Shown here in pieces: positions 8,107-16,660 of a stretch of DNA of 64,000 bases. This stretch comes from Reyranella aquatilis (GTDB taxonomy: Bacteria; Pseudomonadota; Alphaproteobacteria; Reyranellales; Reyranellaceae): the NCBI RefSeq assembly GCF_020880995.1, contig NZ_JAJISD010000012.1:1-64000 (forward strand), given 5' to 3'. A program made the translations under genes and the position numbers. The notes beneath the pieces were generated by a model. That model was not told the origin of the DNA. It saw only the letters and a program-made list of their open reading frames with translations, and made no database searches. The stretch's first letter is position 1; each line of letters opens with the position of its first letter.

Positions 8107-8667
8107 ATGAAAGGCTATTTCGGCATCGGTATCGAGGGGCCCAGCAAGTCGATGAACGTCGGCACCCTGTTCCGGACCGCCCATGCGTTCGGCGCGGCCT
8201 TCGTCTTCACCGTGAGGGCCCAGTATGACGTGCGCGCCGGGGCGCTGGCCGACACCTCCGATACGCCCCAGTCGGTGCCGACATACCGCTTCGCCGACCT
8301 CGAAAGCTTCCGCCTGCCGCTGGGCTGCCGCCTGGTCGGCATCGAGATCACCGACGATGCCATCGAGCTTCCCAGCTTCCGCCATCCCCGCCAGGCCGCC
8401 TACATCCTGGGCTCGGAGCGCGAGGGCCTGTCGCCGGGCGTTCAGGCGCTGTGCGACTACGTGGTCAAGATCCCGACCCGATTCTCGGTCAATCTCGGCA
8501 CGGCCGGGGCACTGGTCATGTACGACCGCCTGATCAGCCTGGGCCGCCACGCCCCGCGCCCCGTGGGCGAGGGGGCACCCACCGAAGCGCTGGAGGTCCC
8601 GGTGTTCGGTGAGCCGCTGTACAAGCGCAAGCAGCGGCTGCGGCAAAAAGCGCAGTCGAAACAATAG
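8107..8667 (+). CDS. SpoU/TrmH-family RNA methyltransferase
   Basis: This 186-residue protein has the knotted SPOUT methyltransferase motifs: an N-terminal segment with GTLFRTAHAFGA, a central ILGSEREGLS and a C-terminal SVNLGTAGALVMYDRL. These form the SAM pocket that 2'-O-methylates ribose in tRNA or rRNA. The ATG at 8107 begins the conserved core (MKGYFGIG), so longer in-frame upstream extensions are unlikely. A basic tail (KRKQRLRQKAQSK) probably contacts RNA. The target nucleotide is not determinable. rlmN follows after 53 bp, so two RNA-modifying enzymes sit side by side. Confidence 0.88.
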   Translation: MKGYFGIGIEGPSKSMNVGTLFRTAHAFGAAFVFTVRAQYDVRAGALADTSDTPQSVPTYRFADLESFRLPLGCRLVGIEITDDAIELPSFRHPRQAAYILGSEREGLSPGVQALCDYVVKIPTRFSVNLGTAGALVMYDRLISLGRHAPRPVGEGAPTEALEVPVFGEPLYKRKQRLRQKAQSKQ

Positions 8668-8720
8668 ACTAGGCCGGCGCAGTTGCGCCGCATGGGCGTG
8701 GCGACTATCTCAGCCGCTCG

Positions 8721-9869
8721 ATGTCCGTTCTGCCCACCGAACCGCTGCAGATTCTGGAGCCCGGCGCCGTCGCGCACGGGCGCAACGATCTGCGCCGCAA
8801 CCTGATCGGCCTGTCGCGCGACGGGCTGAAGTCGGCGTTGGTCGAGGCCGGGCTGGAGCCGTTCCGCGCCGCCCAGATCTGGCAGTGGATCTACTGGCAT
8901 GGCGTCACCGACTTCGGGCGGATGACCAACATCGCCAAGAAGGCGCGCGACCGTCTGGCCGACCAGTTCGTGATCGAGCGGCCCTCGATCGTCACCGAGC
9001 AGCGCTCGGTCGACGGCACGCGCAAGTGGCTACTGCGCTTCGGCGACGGCAACGAGGCCGAGACGGTCAACATTCCCGAGACCGATCGCGGCTCGGTCTG
9101 CGTTTCCAGCCAGGTCGGCTGCACGCTCACCTGCACCTTCTGCCACACCGGGACCCAGCCGCTGGTGCGCAACCTGACGCCCGACGAGATCGTCGGCCAG
9201 TTCATGGTGGCGCGCGACAGCTACGGCGAATGGCCGACGCCGACCGCCGACGCGCAGCGCATGCTGAGCAACATCGTCATGATGGGCATGGGCGAGCCGC
9301 TCTACAATTTCGACAACGTCGTCACGGCGCTGAAGATCGTGATGGACGACCAGGGCATCGCCCTCAGCCGCCGCCGCATCACCCTTTCGACCTCCGGCGT
9401 CGTGCCGATGATCCCGAAGGTCGGCGAGGCGCTCGACGTCAACCTCGCTGTGTCGCTGCATGCCGTCAGCGACGAGGTGCGCGATACGCTGGTGCCGATC
9501 AACCGGAAGTGGCCGATCGCCGAGCTGCTGAAGGCCTGCGCCGACTATCCCGGCGCCCGCAACAGCCGGCGCATCACCTTCGAATATGCGATGCTGAAGG
9601 GCGTCAACGACAGCGACGCCGATGCGCGCGAACTGGTGCGCATCCTGAAGCCGATCCACGCCAAGGTGAACCTGATCCCGTTCAACCCCTGGCCGGGTGC
9701 GCCGTACGAGTGCAGTTCGAACAACCGCATCCATCGCTTTGCCGAGATCGTGAACGACGGCGGCCTGAGTGCTCCCGTGCGCACGCCGCGCGGCCGTGAC
9801 ATCTCCGCCGCCTGCGGCCAGCTCAAGAGCGCGAGCCTCCGCCAGCGCGGCGTGAAGGTCGCGCTGTAG
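8721..9869 (+). CDS. rlmN: Dual-specificity 23S rRNA/tRNA adenine-C2 methyltransferase
   Basis: RlmN is a radical-SAM enzyme that methylates C2 of A2503 in 23S rRNA and A37 of some tRNAs. The 382-residue protein has the CxxxCxxC iron-sulfur motif at Cys134, Cys138 and Cys141, and the two catalytic cysteines of the ping-pong mechanism at about Cys127 (GSVCVSS) and Cys365 (SAACGQL). MGMGEPL and LAVSLHA are further family signatures. The N-terminal helical domain is present. The stop at 9869 abuts the convergent methyltransferase gene without a gap. Confidence 0.96.
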   Translation: MSVLPTEPLQILEPGAVAHGRNDLRRNLIGLSRDGLKSALVEAGLEPFRAAQIWQWIYWHGVTDFGRMTNIAKKARDRLADQFVIERPSIVTEQRSVDGTRKWLLRFGDGNEAETVNIPETDRGSVCVSSQVGCTLTCTFCHTGTQPLVRNLTPDEIVGQFMVARDSYGEWPTPTADAQRMLSNIVMMGMGEPLYNFDNVVTALKIVMDDQGIALSRRRITLSTSGVVPMIPKVGEALDVNLAVSLHAVSDEVRDTLVPINRKWPIAELLKACADYPGARNSRRITFEYAMLKGVNDSDADARELVRILKPIHAKVNLIPFNPWPGAPYECSSNNRIHRFAEIVNDGGLSAPVRTPRGRDISAACGQLKSASLRQRGVKVAL

Positions 9870-10898
9870 CTACTTCGTGAAGGCGGCGATCTTCGACAGG
9901 AAGGCGAGTTCGGTCGAAACGGGCTGAAGCCCGGCGGCTGCAAACCAGCCTTCGAGACTGCCGGCGGTGTATTCCGCGTAATACGGCTCGTGGAAATAGT
10001 GCGGGAAGAGGTCGAGCAGTCCGTCCCAGTCGGGACGATCGCCCTTCTGCAGGGAATCGACGATCACGACCAGGCCGCCAGGCTTCACGACGCGCGCCAT
10101 CTCGGCGATCGCCTTGGCGCGGATCTCCTTCGGCAGTTCGTGCAGCAGGAAGGAGGAGACGACGAGGTCGAGGCTCGCCTCGTCGAACGGCAGCGTCTCG
10201 GCAGCCGCCTCGTCGAGCTTCACGCGGGCGGTGCGGCCGATCAGGCGGCGCGCCTCGTCGAGATAGGGGCGGCTGAGGTCGATGCCGGTGAGCTTCATCC
10301 CGGGCCAGGCGCCATGCACGGCGGCGAGCAGGCGGCCGGTGCCGCAGCCGACGTCGAGGCCGCGGACGTCACGCTGGTTGCGGCCCGCAAGCCAGGTCGC
10401 GATCGGCGCCAGGGCGCGGCGTCGCATGACGTCGGCGGCGCCGGTGAACAGCACCTCGACCTGCGTGTCGTAGAGCGCGGCGGATTGTTCCGAGAGCCAC
10501 CCGTCGCTCTGGAAGTGGAAGTTCTGCCGGTAATAGTCGGGCAGCCCGTCGGCCTGGGTGCCGGGCGGCAGCTCGTCGTCGAGGGCGCCGTGCCGGCGGG
10601 CGTCGACTTGGGGCAGGTCGCGGAAATAGAGCAGGCTGCGCCGCAGGAACTCTGCCGGCTCCGGCCCCAGGAGGCGGGGCGCCGGGAACAGGCCTGCGGC
10701 CACGTCCCGCCATTCGCGCTGGAACAGCGCGCGCATGTCGGCGGTCAGCTCGGCCCGGCCGGGCGTCGGCCCGATGGCGAAATCGGGCTTGGGCATGGGC
10801 TTCAGCATCCTGCGGCCGGCTGCGTAGTGGCCAGCATACCAGGCGACCCGCGCGGTCTGGCGGGCGGCATAGGAGAGGCGGTCGAGAGCGGTTACCAT
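9870..10898 (-). CDS. Class I SAM-dependent methyltransferase (Methyltransf_11/25 type)
   Basis: The 342-residue protein has a basic, partly amphipathic N-terminal region of about 100 residues and a methyltransferase domain from about 170. Motif I is LDVGCGTGRLL, followed by TGIDLSRPY (motif II) and SFLLHELPKE (motif IV). The arrangement resembles small-molecule or lipid methyltransferases. The acceptor is unknown. It is transcribed towards rlmN and diverges from argG with about 110 bp between start codons. Confidence 0.82.
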   Translation of the reverse strand: MVTALDRLSYAARQTARVAWYAGHYAAGRRMLKPMPKPDFAIGPTPGRAELTADMRALFQREWRDVAAGLFPAPRLLGPEPAEFLRRSLLYFRDLPQVDARRHGALDDELPPGTQADGLPDYYRQNFHFQSDGWLSEQSAALYDTQVEVLFTGAADVMRRRALAPIATWLAGRNQRDVRGLDVGCGTGRLLAAVHGAWPGMKLTGIDLSRPYLDEARRLIGRTARVKLDEAAAETLPFDEASLDLVVSSFLLHELPKEIRAKAIAEMARVVKPGGLVVIVDSLQKGDRPDWDGLLDLFPHYFHEPYYAEYTAGSLEGWFAAAGLQPVSTELAFLSKIAAFTK

Positions 10899-11011
10899 GG
10901 GATGCTATTCTCGCCCCGATTATAGCGTCTTTGCGGCGCGCGCGCTTGCCCCGGTGGGGTCGACCGCTATATTCCGCGCGCCTTTACCGAATCGACATGA
11001 AAGCGGCCAGC

Positions 11012-12268
11012 ATGAGCGTTTCTTATACCGGGCCCTACAAGAAGGGCGACATCAAGAAGGTCGTCCTGGCCTATTCCGGCGGCCTCGACACCTCGGTCAT
11101 CCTGAAGTGGCTGCAGACGGCCTATGGCTGCGAGGTGGTGACCTTCACCGCCGACCTGGGCCAGGGCGAGGAACTGTCGCCGGCGCGCAAGAAGGCCGAG
11201 TTGCTGGGCATCAAGCCCGAGAACATCTTCATCGAGGATGTCCGCGAGGAGTTCGTTAAGGACTTCGTCTTCCCGATGTTCCGCGCCAACGCCCTCTACG
11301 AGGGCCAGTACCTGCTCGGCACCTCGATCGCCCGGCCGCTGATCTCCAAGCATCAGATCGACCTCGCGCTGAAGACCGGCGCCGACGCGGTCTGTCACGG
11401 CGCCACCGGCAAGGGCAACGATCAGGTCCGCTTCGAACTCTCCTATTATGCGCTGAAGCCCGACATCAAGGTGATCGCGCCGTGGCGCGAGTGGGAGCTG
11501 ACCTCGCGCACCAAGCTGCTCGAATTCGCCGAGGAGCATCAGATTCCCATCGCCAAGGACAAGCGCGGCGAGGCCCCGTTCTCTGTCGACGCCAACCTCC
11601 TGCACTCCTCCAGCGAGGGCAAAATCCTGGAAGATCCGTGGGAAGAGGCCGACGAGATGGTCTACCAGCGCACCATCTCGCCCGAGAGTGCGCCCGACAA
11701 GGCGACCTACATCGAGATCGAGTTCGAGAGAGGCGACGCCGTCGCCATCGATGGCGTGAAGATGTCGCCCGCGACCCTGCTCACGAAACTCAACGAGCTG
11801 GGCAAGGCCAACGGCATCGGCCGCCTCGACCTGGTCGAGAACCGTTTCGTCGGCATGAAGAGCCGCGGCATCTACGAGACGCCGGGCGGCACGATCCTCT
11901 ACGCCGCCCATCGCGGCATCGAATCGATCACGCTGGACCGCGGCGCCGGTCATCTCAAGGACGAGGTGATGCCGAAGTACGCCGAGCTGATCTACTACGG
12001 CTTCTGGTACTCGCCGGAGCGCGAGATGCTGCAGGCGCTGATCGACAAGAGCCAGGAGAACGTCACCGGCACGGTGCGTCTCAAGCTCTACAAGGGCAAC
12101 ACCACGGTCGTCGGCCGCAAGTCGCCGGTCTCGCTGTACTCGATGCAGCACGTGACCTTCGAGGAAGACCAGGGCGCCTACAACCAGCGCGACGCCGAGG
12201 GCTTCATCAAGCTGAACGCGCTCAGGCTGCGCCTGCGTGCGCTGGGCCAGGGTGGCCCCAGGAGCTAG
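11012..12268 (+). CDS. argG: Argininosuccinate synthase
   Basis: ArgG condenses citrulline and aspartate with ATP to argininosuccinate, the penultimate step of arginine synthesis. The 418-residue product has the PP-loop motif AYSGGLDTS near the N-terminus, the GATGKGNDQVRFE citrulline-binding segment and the family-typical TLDRGAGHLKDE. The ATG at 11012 gives the usual length; an ATG at 10997 would add five residues. No arginine-pathway gene is next to it. A rhomboid gene follows after 41 bp and may share its transcript. Confidence 0.96.
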   Translation: MSVSYTGPYKKGDIKKVVLAYSGGLDTSVILKWLQTAYGCEVVTFTADLGQGEELSPARKKAELLGIKPENIFIEDVREEFVKDFVFPMFRANALYEGQYLLGTSIARPLISKHQIDLALKTGADAVCHGATGKGNDQVRFELSYYALKPDIKVIAPWREWELTSRTKLLEFAEEHQIPIAKDKRGEAPFSVDANLLHSSSEGKILEDPWEEADEMVYQRTISPESAPDKATYIEIEFERGDAVAIDGVKMSPATLLTKLNELGKANGIGRLDLVENRFVGMKSRGIYETPGGTILYAAHRGIESITLDRGAGHLKDEVMPKYAELIYYGFWYSPEREMLQALIDKSQENVTGTVRLKLYKGNTTVVGRKSPVSLYSMQHVTFEEDQGAYNQRDAEGFIKLNALRLRLRALGQGGPRS

Positions 12269-12309
12269 CGGCCGAAGAGCTGACAGCCCGAAACCGACCG
12301 GAGCGGCGC

Positions 12310-12969
12310 ATGCCTTTTGACCACGACGAGCGCCGCCTCCCCGGAGGGCGCGGAACGGGCGAGCGGGCGATCAACCTGCCGCCCGCCGTGCTGTGGCTGA
12401 TCGGCATCAATGTCGCCGTCCATCTGCTGCGCCAGCTCCTGGGCGAACAGGCCGACCAGGAGATCATCCTGCAGTTCGGCCTCGTGCCCGCTGCCTACAC
12501 GACCGACAGCGGCCGCGATCTCTTCTCCTTGCTGGTGGCGCCGGTCACCTACCAGTTCCTGCATGGCGGCTGGATGCATCTCGGCATCAACATGCTCACC
12601 CTCGCGGCCTTCGGCGCGCCGGTGGAGCGGCTGCTGGGTGTGCGCCGCTTCGTGCTCTTCTATCTGGTGTGCGGGGTCGTAGCGGGCTTCGTTCACATCC
12701 TGGTCTATCCCGATTCAATCGATCCGGTGGTGGGCGCCTCGGGTTCGATCAGCGGCGTGTTCGGCGCCGTACTGATGCTCATGCGCTACGTTGGCAGCCT
12801 CACGTCGCTGCTGCCGGTCGCCGGCATCTGGATCGGCCTTAATGTCTTCTTCGGCATATTCGGCGGTACGCCCGGCGCCGGCGGCGAATCGGTCGCGTGG
12901 GTGGCGCATATCGCAGGCTTCCTGTTCGGGCTCGCGAGCATACGCTTCTTCGCGCCGCGGATGAGTTGA
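12310..12969 (+). CDS. Rhomboid-family intramembrane serine protease
   Basis: The 219-residue polytopic protein has the rhomboid layout of six helices. HGGWMHLGIN (His85, His90, Asn94) matches the oxyanion-stabilising part of helix 2, Ser144 in GASGSISG is the nucleophile, and His200 in WVAHIAGFLFG completes the dyad. Rhomboids cleave membrane-spanning substrates within the lipid bilayer; the target is unknown. The gene lies between argG (41 bp) and the phoR-like kinase gene (18 bp), suggesting one transcript. Confidence 0.9.
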   Translation: MPFDHDERRLPGGRGTGERAINLPPAVLWLIGINVAVHLLRQLLGEQADQEIILQFGLVPAAYTTDSGRDLFSLLVAPVTYQFLHGGWMHLGINMLTLAAFGAPVERLLGVRRFVLFYLVCGVVAGFVHILVYPDSIDPVVGASGSISGVFGAVLMLMRYVGSLTSLLPVAGIWIGLNVFFGIFGGTPGAGGESVAWVAHIAGFLFGLASIRFFAPRMS

Positions 12970-12987
12970 CCCGGCTATAGTCGGTCC

Positions 12988-14382
12988 ATGGCCGACAACG
13001 GCATCCCGCTCCGCCGCACCCTGGCCGCCAACGCCGTCGCGCTGGCGCCGTCGTGGGGCGCGCTGGCGATCCTCTACGGCGCGGGTGAGTTGTCGGGTCG
13101 CAGCACTTTGTTCGCGATGGCGGGCATCGGGCTGGTCACGATCCTCCTGATCCAGCGCTACCTGAACTCGCTGGCGAGCTTTGCCCGCTTCGTGGGTGAA
13201 CTCTCCGACGAACGCGAACCGGTGATGCCGCGCCTGTCCTTCGCCCCCGCGACCGAGGAGCTGGCGACCGCGGCCGCGACGCTCTCGACCGGCTGGCGCC
13301 GGCAGCGCGCCTCGATCGACAATCTCGCCGCCTCGGCACAGGCGATCGTCGACGGCCTTCCCGATCCGCTGGTGTCGGTCGACCGGCAGCGTCGCATCGT
13401 GCGCACCAATCTTGCCGCCGCCCTGCTGCTGGGCAGCTCCGGCGGGACGGAGCGCGACGTCTCGACATTGCTGCGTCAACCGCAGCTCCTGGCGGCCATC
13501 GATGCGCTGCTGGAGACCGGTCCCGACGGCAACTTCTCGGGACCGGACCAGGGCGTGGTCGAACTGGTGCTGGCGGGGCCGCCCGAGCTCGACATGGTCG
13601 CCCATCTGCGTCGGCTGCCGCGGGCGGCGGCCGACGGCTCGCTGGCCCTGATCGTCCTGCACGACACTACGGCGTTGCGCCGCGCCGAGCGCATGCGGGC
13701 CGATTTCGTTGCCAATGCCAGCCACGAGTTGAAGACGCCGATCGCCGGACTGGCAGGGTTCATCGAAACCCTGCGCGGCCCGGCGCGCGAGGATGCCGCG
13801 GCGCGCGAACGCTTCCTCGGCATCATGGCCGAACAGGCGGACCGCATGCGCCGCCTGGTCGATGACCTGCTGATGCTGTCGCGCATCGAGCAGCACGAGC
13901 ATGCGCGGCCGGCCGCCGACGTCGATCTCACGCAGGTGCTGCGCTCCGTGCTCGACCTGCTGCAGCTCAAGGCCTCGTCGCGCGGCGTGACGGTCGTTCT
14001 CGATATCGCACCTGACCTACCGCGCGCCGTCGGCGATCCGGATGAACTCACGATCGTCTTCCAGAACCTGATCGACAACGCGGTCAAGTATGCGCGGCCC
14101 TCGACCGAGGTCCGGGTGATTGCGCGGCCGTCCGGCCCGGAGCGTGTCACGATCGCGGTCGCGGACGAGGGCGACGGTATCCCAGCATCCCACCTGCCGC
14201 GCCTCACCGAGCGCTTCTATCGGGTGGATGCGGCACGATCCCGCCAGCTTGGCGGCACGGGACTGGGCCTTGCCATCGTCAAGCACGTCGTGAACCGTCA
14301 CCGTGGCCGGCTCGACATCCAGAGCGTGCCGGGCAAGGGGTCGACCTTCACGGTCACGCTACCCGCCGTGCGGCAGGCCTGA
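12988..14382 (+). CDS. phoR: PhoR-type phosphate-regulon sensor histidine kinase
   Basis: The 464-residue protein has one or two N-terminal membrane helices (about 12-50), a PAS-like domain (about 105-225), a HisKA domain with phospho-acceptor His246 in ASHELKTP, and an ATPase domain with N-box QNLIDNAVKYA, G1 VADEGDGIP and G2 GGTGLGLAI. The FIETLRGPA and MRRLVDDLLMLSRIE stretches resemble alphaproteobacterial PhoR, which phosphorylates PhoB when phosphate is scarce. No response-regulator gene is directly adjacent. phoB lies 17.6 kb to the right after pstSCAB-phoU and is the likely partner. Assignment as PhoR rests on sequence resemblance and nearby Pho genes. Confidence 0.78.
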   Translation: MADNGIPLRRTLAANAVALAPSWGALAILYGAGELSGRSTLFAMAGIGLVTILLIQRYLNSLASFARFVGELSDEREPVMPRLSFAPATEELATAAATLSTGWRRQRASIDNLAASAQAIVDGLPDPLVSVDRQRRIVRTNLAAALLLGSSGGTERDVSTLLRQPQLLAAIDALLETGPDGNFSGPDQGVVELVLAGPPELDMVAHLRRLPRAAADGSLALIVLHDTTALRRAERMRADFVANASHELKTPIAGLAGFIETLRGPAREDAAARERFLGIMAEQADRMRRLVDDLLMLSRIEQHEHARPAADVDLTQVLRSVLDLLQLKASSRGVTVVLDIAPDLPRAVGDPDELTIVFQNLIDNAVKYARPSTEVRVIARPSGPERVTIAVADEGDGIPASHLPRLTERFYRVDAARSRQLGGTGLGLAIVKHVVNRHRGRLDIQSVPGKGSTFTVTLPAVRQA

Positions 14383-14465
14383 TGCATCCCGTGCGCAACG
14401 TCGCGAAAGCGGCCTGTAAGTTTCAGTCGACATAGTCGCTTCGAACAACGCGTGAGTGTGTGCGC

Positions 14466-14684
14466 ATGACATCGAAGGCGAATGAACCATGCGGAATCGT
14501 CGTCACCCCCCGGATGATCCGGGCGGGTCTCGACGTCGTGAAGTCCTGGCCCTCCCTCGCCGACGGCGAGGCGCTTGCCACCGCCTACCGGGCGATGGCC
14601 GCCGCCGCGCCGCCCGACAGGCTCAACCCCGGCATGCCGACGCCGACGATGCTGCAGGCGCTGCGACTGCTGGGCCACAAGTAA
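14466..14684 (+). CDS. Small hypothetical protein
   Basis: The 72-residue product from ATG 14466 is not recognised. It is mixed alanine/proline-rich and probably cytosolic, with no signal peptide or membrane helix. The last third (PGMPTPTMLQALRLLGHK) ends in an amphipathic helix. A GTG six bases upstream is an alternative start. It lies alone between phoR and a small secreted protein, reading in the same direction. Codon use resembles its neighbours, but its reality as a gene is uncertain. Confidence 0.4.
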   Translation: MTSKANEPCGIVVTPRMIRAGLDVVKSWPSLADGEALATAYRAMAAAAPPDRLNPGMPTPTMLQALRLLGHK

Positions 14685-14777
14685 CGCGGCGTAAGCTTCC
14701 TGAAATCGGACCGCCGCAATCGAGCCTCCGTCCGGGCCTTCACTGGCGCCGCTCTTCGAGAGACTTGGAGGATCAGA

Positions 14778-15050
14778 ATGACCAGGATGAAATTGCTCAG
14801 CGCCGCGATGGTCGCGATCACGCTGTCGCCCATCGCGGCCTCCGCCCAGCCCGCCGATGCCAACTATTGCGGGGCGCTGGCCGTGAAGTACGAGCGGTAT
14901 CTCGATATGAACTCGAAACGCGGTCAGCAACCCCAGGGCCTCGATACGCGTGTCGCGCTCGAGAAATGCAAGGCGGGCGATACGAGCGGAATTCCCGCGC
15001 TCGAACAGGCACTCAGAAACGCACGGATCGATCTGCCGCCACGCAGTTGA
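14778..15050 (+). CDS. Small secreted hypothetical protein with two cysteines
   Basis: The 90-residue product starts after a strong TTGGAGG site. A signal peptide of about 24 residues ends at SAQ. The mature part has two cysteines (about 31 and 63) that could form a periplasmic disulfide, in contexts ANYCGALAVKY and LEKCKAGDT. Similar short periplasmic proteins with YC...ALxKCxxGD spacing occur in soil alphaproteobacteria without a known role. The orphan response regulator follows after 26 bp, so the two may be co-expressed. Confidence 0.65.
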   Translation: MTRMKLLSAAMVAITLSPIAASAQPADANYCGALAVKYERYLDMNSKRGQQPQGLDTRVALEKCKAGDTSGIPALEQALRNARIDLPPRS

Positions 15051-15076
15051 CCGTCGGGTCTAAGGAGGAGGGGGCG

Positions 15077-15769
15077 ATGCGCGTTCTCATCATCGAAGAC
15101 AGCCGGGAACTCGCCGGGCTGATCGGGGATGCGCTGAAGCGCGCGGGTATCGACGTCGATATCGTGGGCCTGGCCGAAGACGCGAGGCTCGCCATCCAGG
15201 CCGTACGGTACGCGGCCATTGTGCTCGATCTGGGGCTTCCCGACGCAAGCGGGCTGGCGTTGCTCGACCAGTTGCGAAGGCGCCGCGATTCGACGCCGGT
15301 GCTCATCCTCTCCTCGCGCAACGCCCTGGACGATCGCGTGACCGGCCTGGAGAGGGGCGCAAGCGACTACATGATCAAGCCCTTCGCGATGGCCGAACTG
15401 ATCGCCCGTCTCCGGTCGCTCATGCAGCGGACGCCGGACGCGCCGCGTCAGGTGCTTGCAATGGGGAACGTGGCCTTCGATGCCGACAGCCGCTGCGCCG
15501 TCATCAAGGGCAGGACATTCGCCATCCCGGCGCGGGAGGCCGAGCTGTTGGAGGTCTTCCTGAAGCGCGGGGAGAGGGTCCTCGTCCACGACGTTCTCGA
15601 TGCGCTGGTCTTCGGAGGTGCGCATGACAAGTCCTCCAATGCGGTCGAAGTCTATGTCCATCGCCTGCGCCGCCTCCTCGCGGGTGCGGGCTCCGACATC
15701 GAGATCCTCACGATCCGCGGCGTCGGCTATCTCATGAAACCGACGCAGGCCGCCATGGTAGTCGCGTAG
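15077..15769 (+). CDS. OmpR/PhoB-family response regulator, orphan
   Basis: The 230-residue protein has a receiver domain (about 1-115) with the acidic pocket in IIEDS, phospho-acceptor Asp51 in VLDLGLPD and Lys in YMIKPF. A winged-helix DNA-binding domain of OmpR type follows (about 130-225, VEVYVHRLRRLL). A TAAGGAGGAGG site precedes ATG 15077. No histidine kinase gene adjoins it. The PhoR-like kinase 0.7 kb upstream is the nearest candidate, but PhoB is the more natural partner for that kinase. Confidence 0.85.
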   Translation: MRVLIIEDSRELAGLIGDALKRAGIDVDIVGLAEDARLAIQAVRYAAIVLDLGLPDASGLALLDQLRRRRDSTPVLILSSRNALDDRVTGLERGASDYMIKPFAMAELIARLRSLMQRTPDAPRQVLAMGNVAFDADSRCAVIKGRTFAIPAREAELLEVFLKRGERVLVHDVLDALVFGGAHDKSSNAVEVYVHRLRRLLAGAGSDIEILTIRGVGYLMKPTQAAMVVA

Positions 15770-15833
15770 CTTCGAGCGATTGCACAGCGGAGATTGAGCG
15801 GAACGATCCGCCGAGCCGGTGCGTTCATTGGCG

Positions 15834-16205
15834 ATGAGCATCGTCGAGGCCTTGGGATGGGCGATGGCTTCCCAGTTCCGGCCGCATGGCAGAAGCCATG
15901 TCTATCGTCAGGGCCGTACCGGCCGGCCGATCCTCGTCACTTCTTCCGAGCGCGACGGCTTTGTGCGCGTCTTCGGATGGAAATTCCTCGCGCATGTCGT
16001 CGGCTTCATGGCGGCGGTGATCATAGCGGCCATGTTCACCGCGCACTTCTATCCGAGGGGCGACGAGCCAGGGGGCTTCGTGATGATGGGTGGACTGCTT
16101 CTGGCCATCGGCTGGTATCTCTACGCATCGGTGAAATGGGCGATGGATGCGCCCGGTCGTGCGCTGGCCAACCGACCGACCTTCAAGAGCGGCGAAGCAT
16201 CCTGA
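15834..16205 (+). CDS. Hypothetical membrane protein, two helices
   Basis: The 123-residue product from ATG 15834 has a basic N-terminal part and two hydrophobic helices (about 55-75 and 82-102, residues counted from the ATG). The GTG at 15819 is an alternative start. The family is not recognised. Its 3' end overlaps the convergent membrane-protein gene by 23 bp. Confidence 0.55.
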   Translation: MSIVEALGWAMASQFRPHGRSHVYRQGRTGRPILVTSSERDGFVRVFGWKFLAHVVGFMAAVIIAAMFTAHFYPRGDEPGGFVMMGGLLLAIGWYLYASVKWAMDAPGRALANRPTFKSGEAS

Positions 16206-16500
16206 CCGAAATCACGGCGGTCGGAATGCCGATCGCGAGGCCGGCGACGACGGCGTAAAGCAGAAAGAAGACCATCGAGAAGATGACCATTCCGACGGTT
16301 CCACGTTCGCCCGCGCCGGGCGCATCGGCAAGGGCCGTCAGGACCGCGATCGCGAAGAGCACGACCGACAGCAATGGAACACTGAGGGCGGCGAACGTGG
16401 CCTGCCAGCGCCGTGTTCTATGGGGCCAGCGCGACGTCGCGAGCCATGCCGCTGCGGATGTGACGGCCACGACCAAGACGACAGAAGCCAGGACACTCAT
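16183..16500 (-). CDS. Hypothetical membrane protein, about three helices
   Basis: The 105-residue product from the ATG at 16500 is strongly hydrophobic, with about three membrane segments and a short polar loop (ADAPGAGERG). No motif is recognised. A longer frame to 16602 exists, but its extra part is polar and Arg-rich and overlaps the Pho-box-like repeats upstream of phnC, so the shorter form is preferred. It converges on the gene at 15834 and diverges from phnC. Confidence 0.5.
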   Translation of the reverse strand: MSVLASVVLVVAVTSAAAWLATSRWPHRTRRWQATFAALSVPLLSVVLFAIAVLTALADAPGAGERGTVGMVIFSMVFFLLYAVVAGLAIGIPTAVISVRMLRRS

Positions 16501-16580
16501 CACGCCAGCCTTACTCCCTGTTCCCCGGCTCTCAACGCCGCCGGCGCTCCGGGGTTCAGCCCTCGTGAGTTTCTCCACAC

Positions 16581-16609
16581 CTGTCTTCTGTCTGTAACGC
16601 AACCGTAGC
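16581..16609 (+). promoter_or_regulatory. Pho-box-like direct repeats upstream of phnC
   Basis: Three seven-base units, CTGTCTT, CTGTAAC and CCGTAGC, are spaced by exactly four bases, giving the 11-bp period of PhoB-binding sites (consensus CTGTCAT-N4-CTGTCAT). They end 51 bp before the phnC ATG. This predicts PhoB activation of the phosphonate importer in low phosphate. The third unit is weak. Confidence 0.65.
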
Positions 16610-16660
16610 GCGGGCGAAGCCTCCGGACGCTACCGAGCCCCCGTGGGATTTGGAGGCGGG

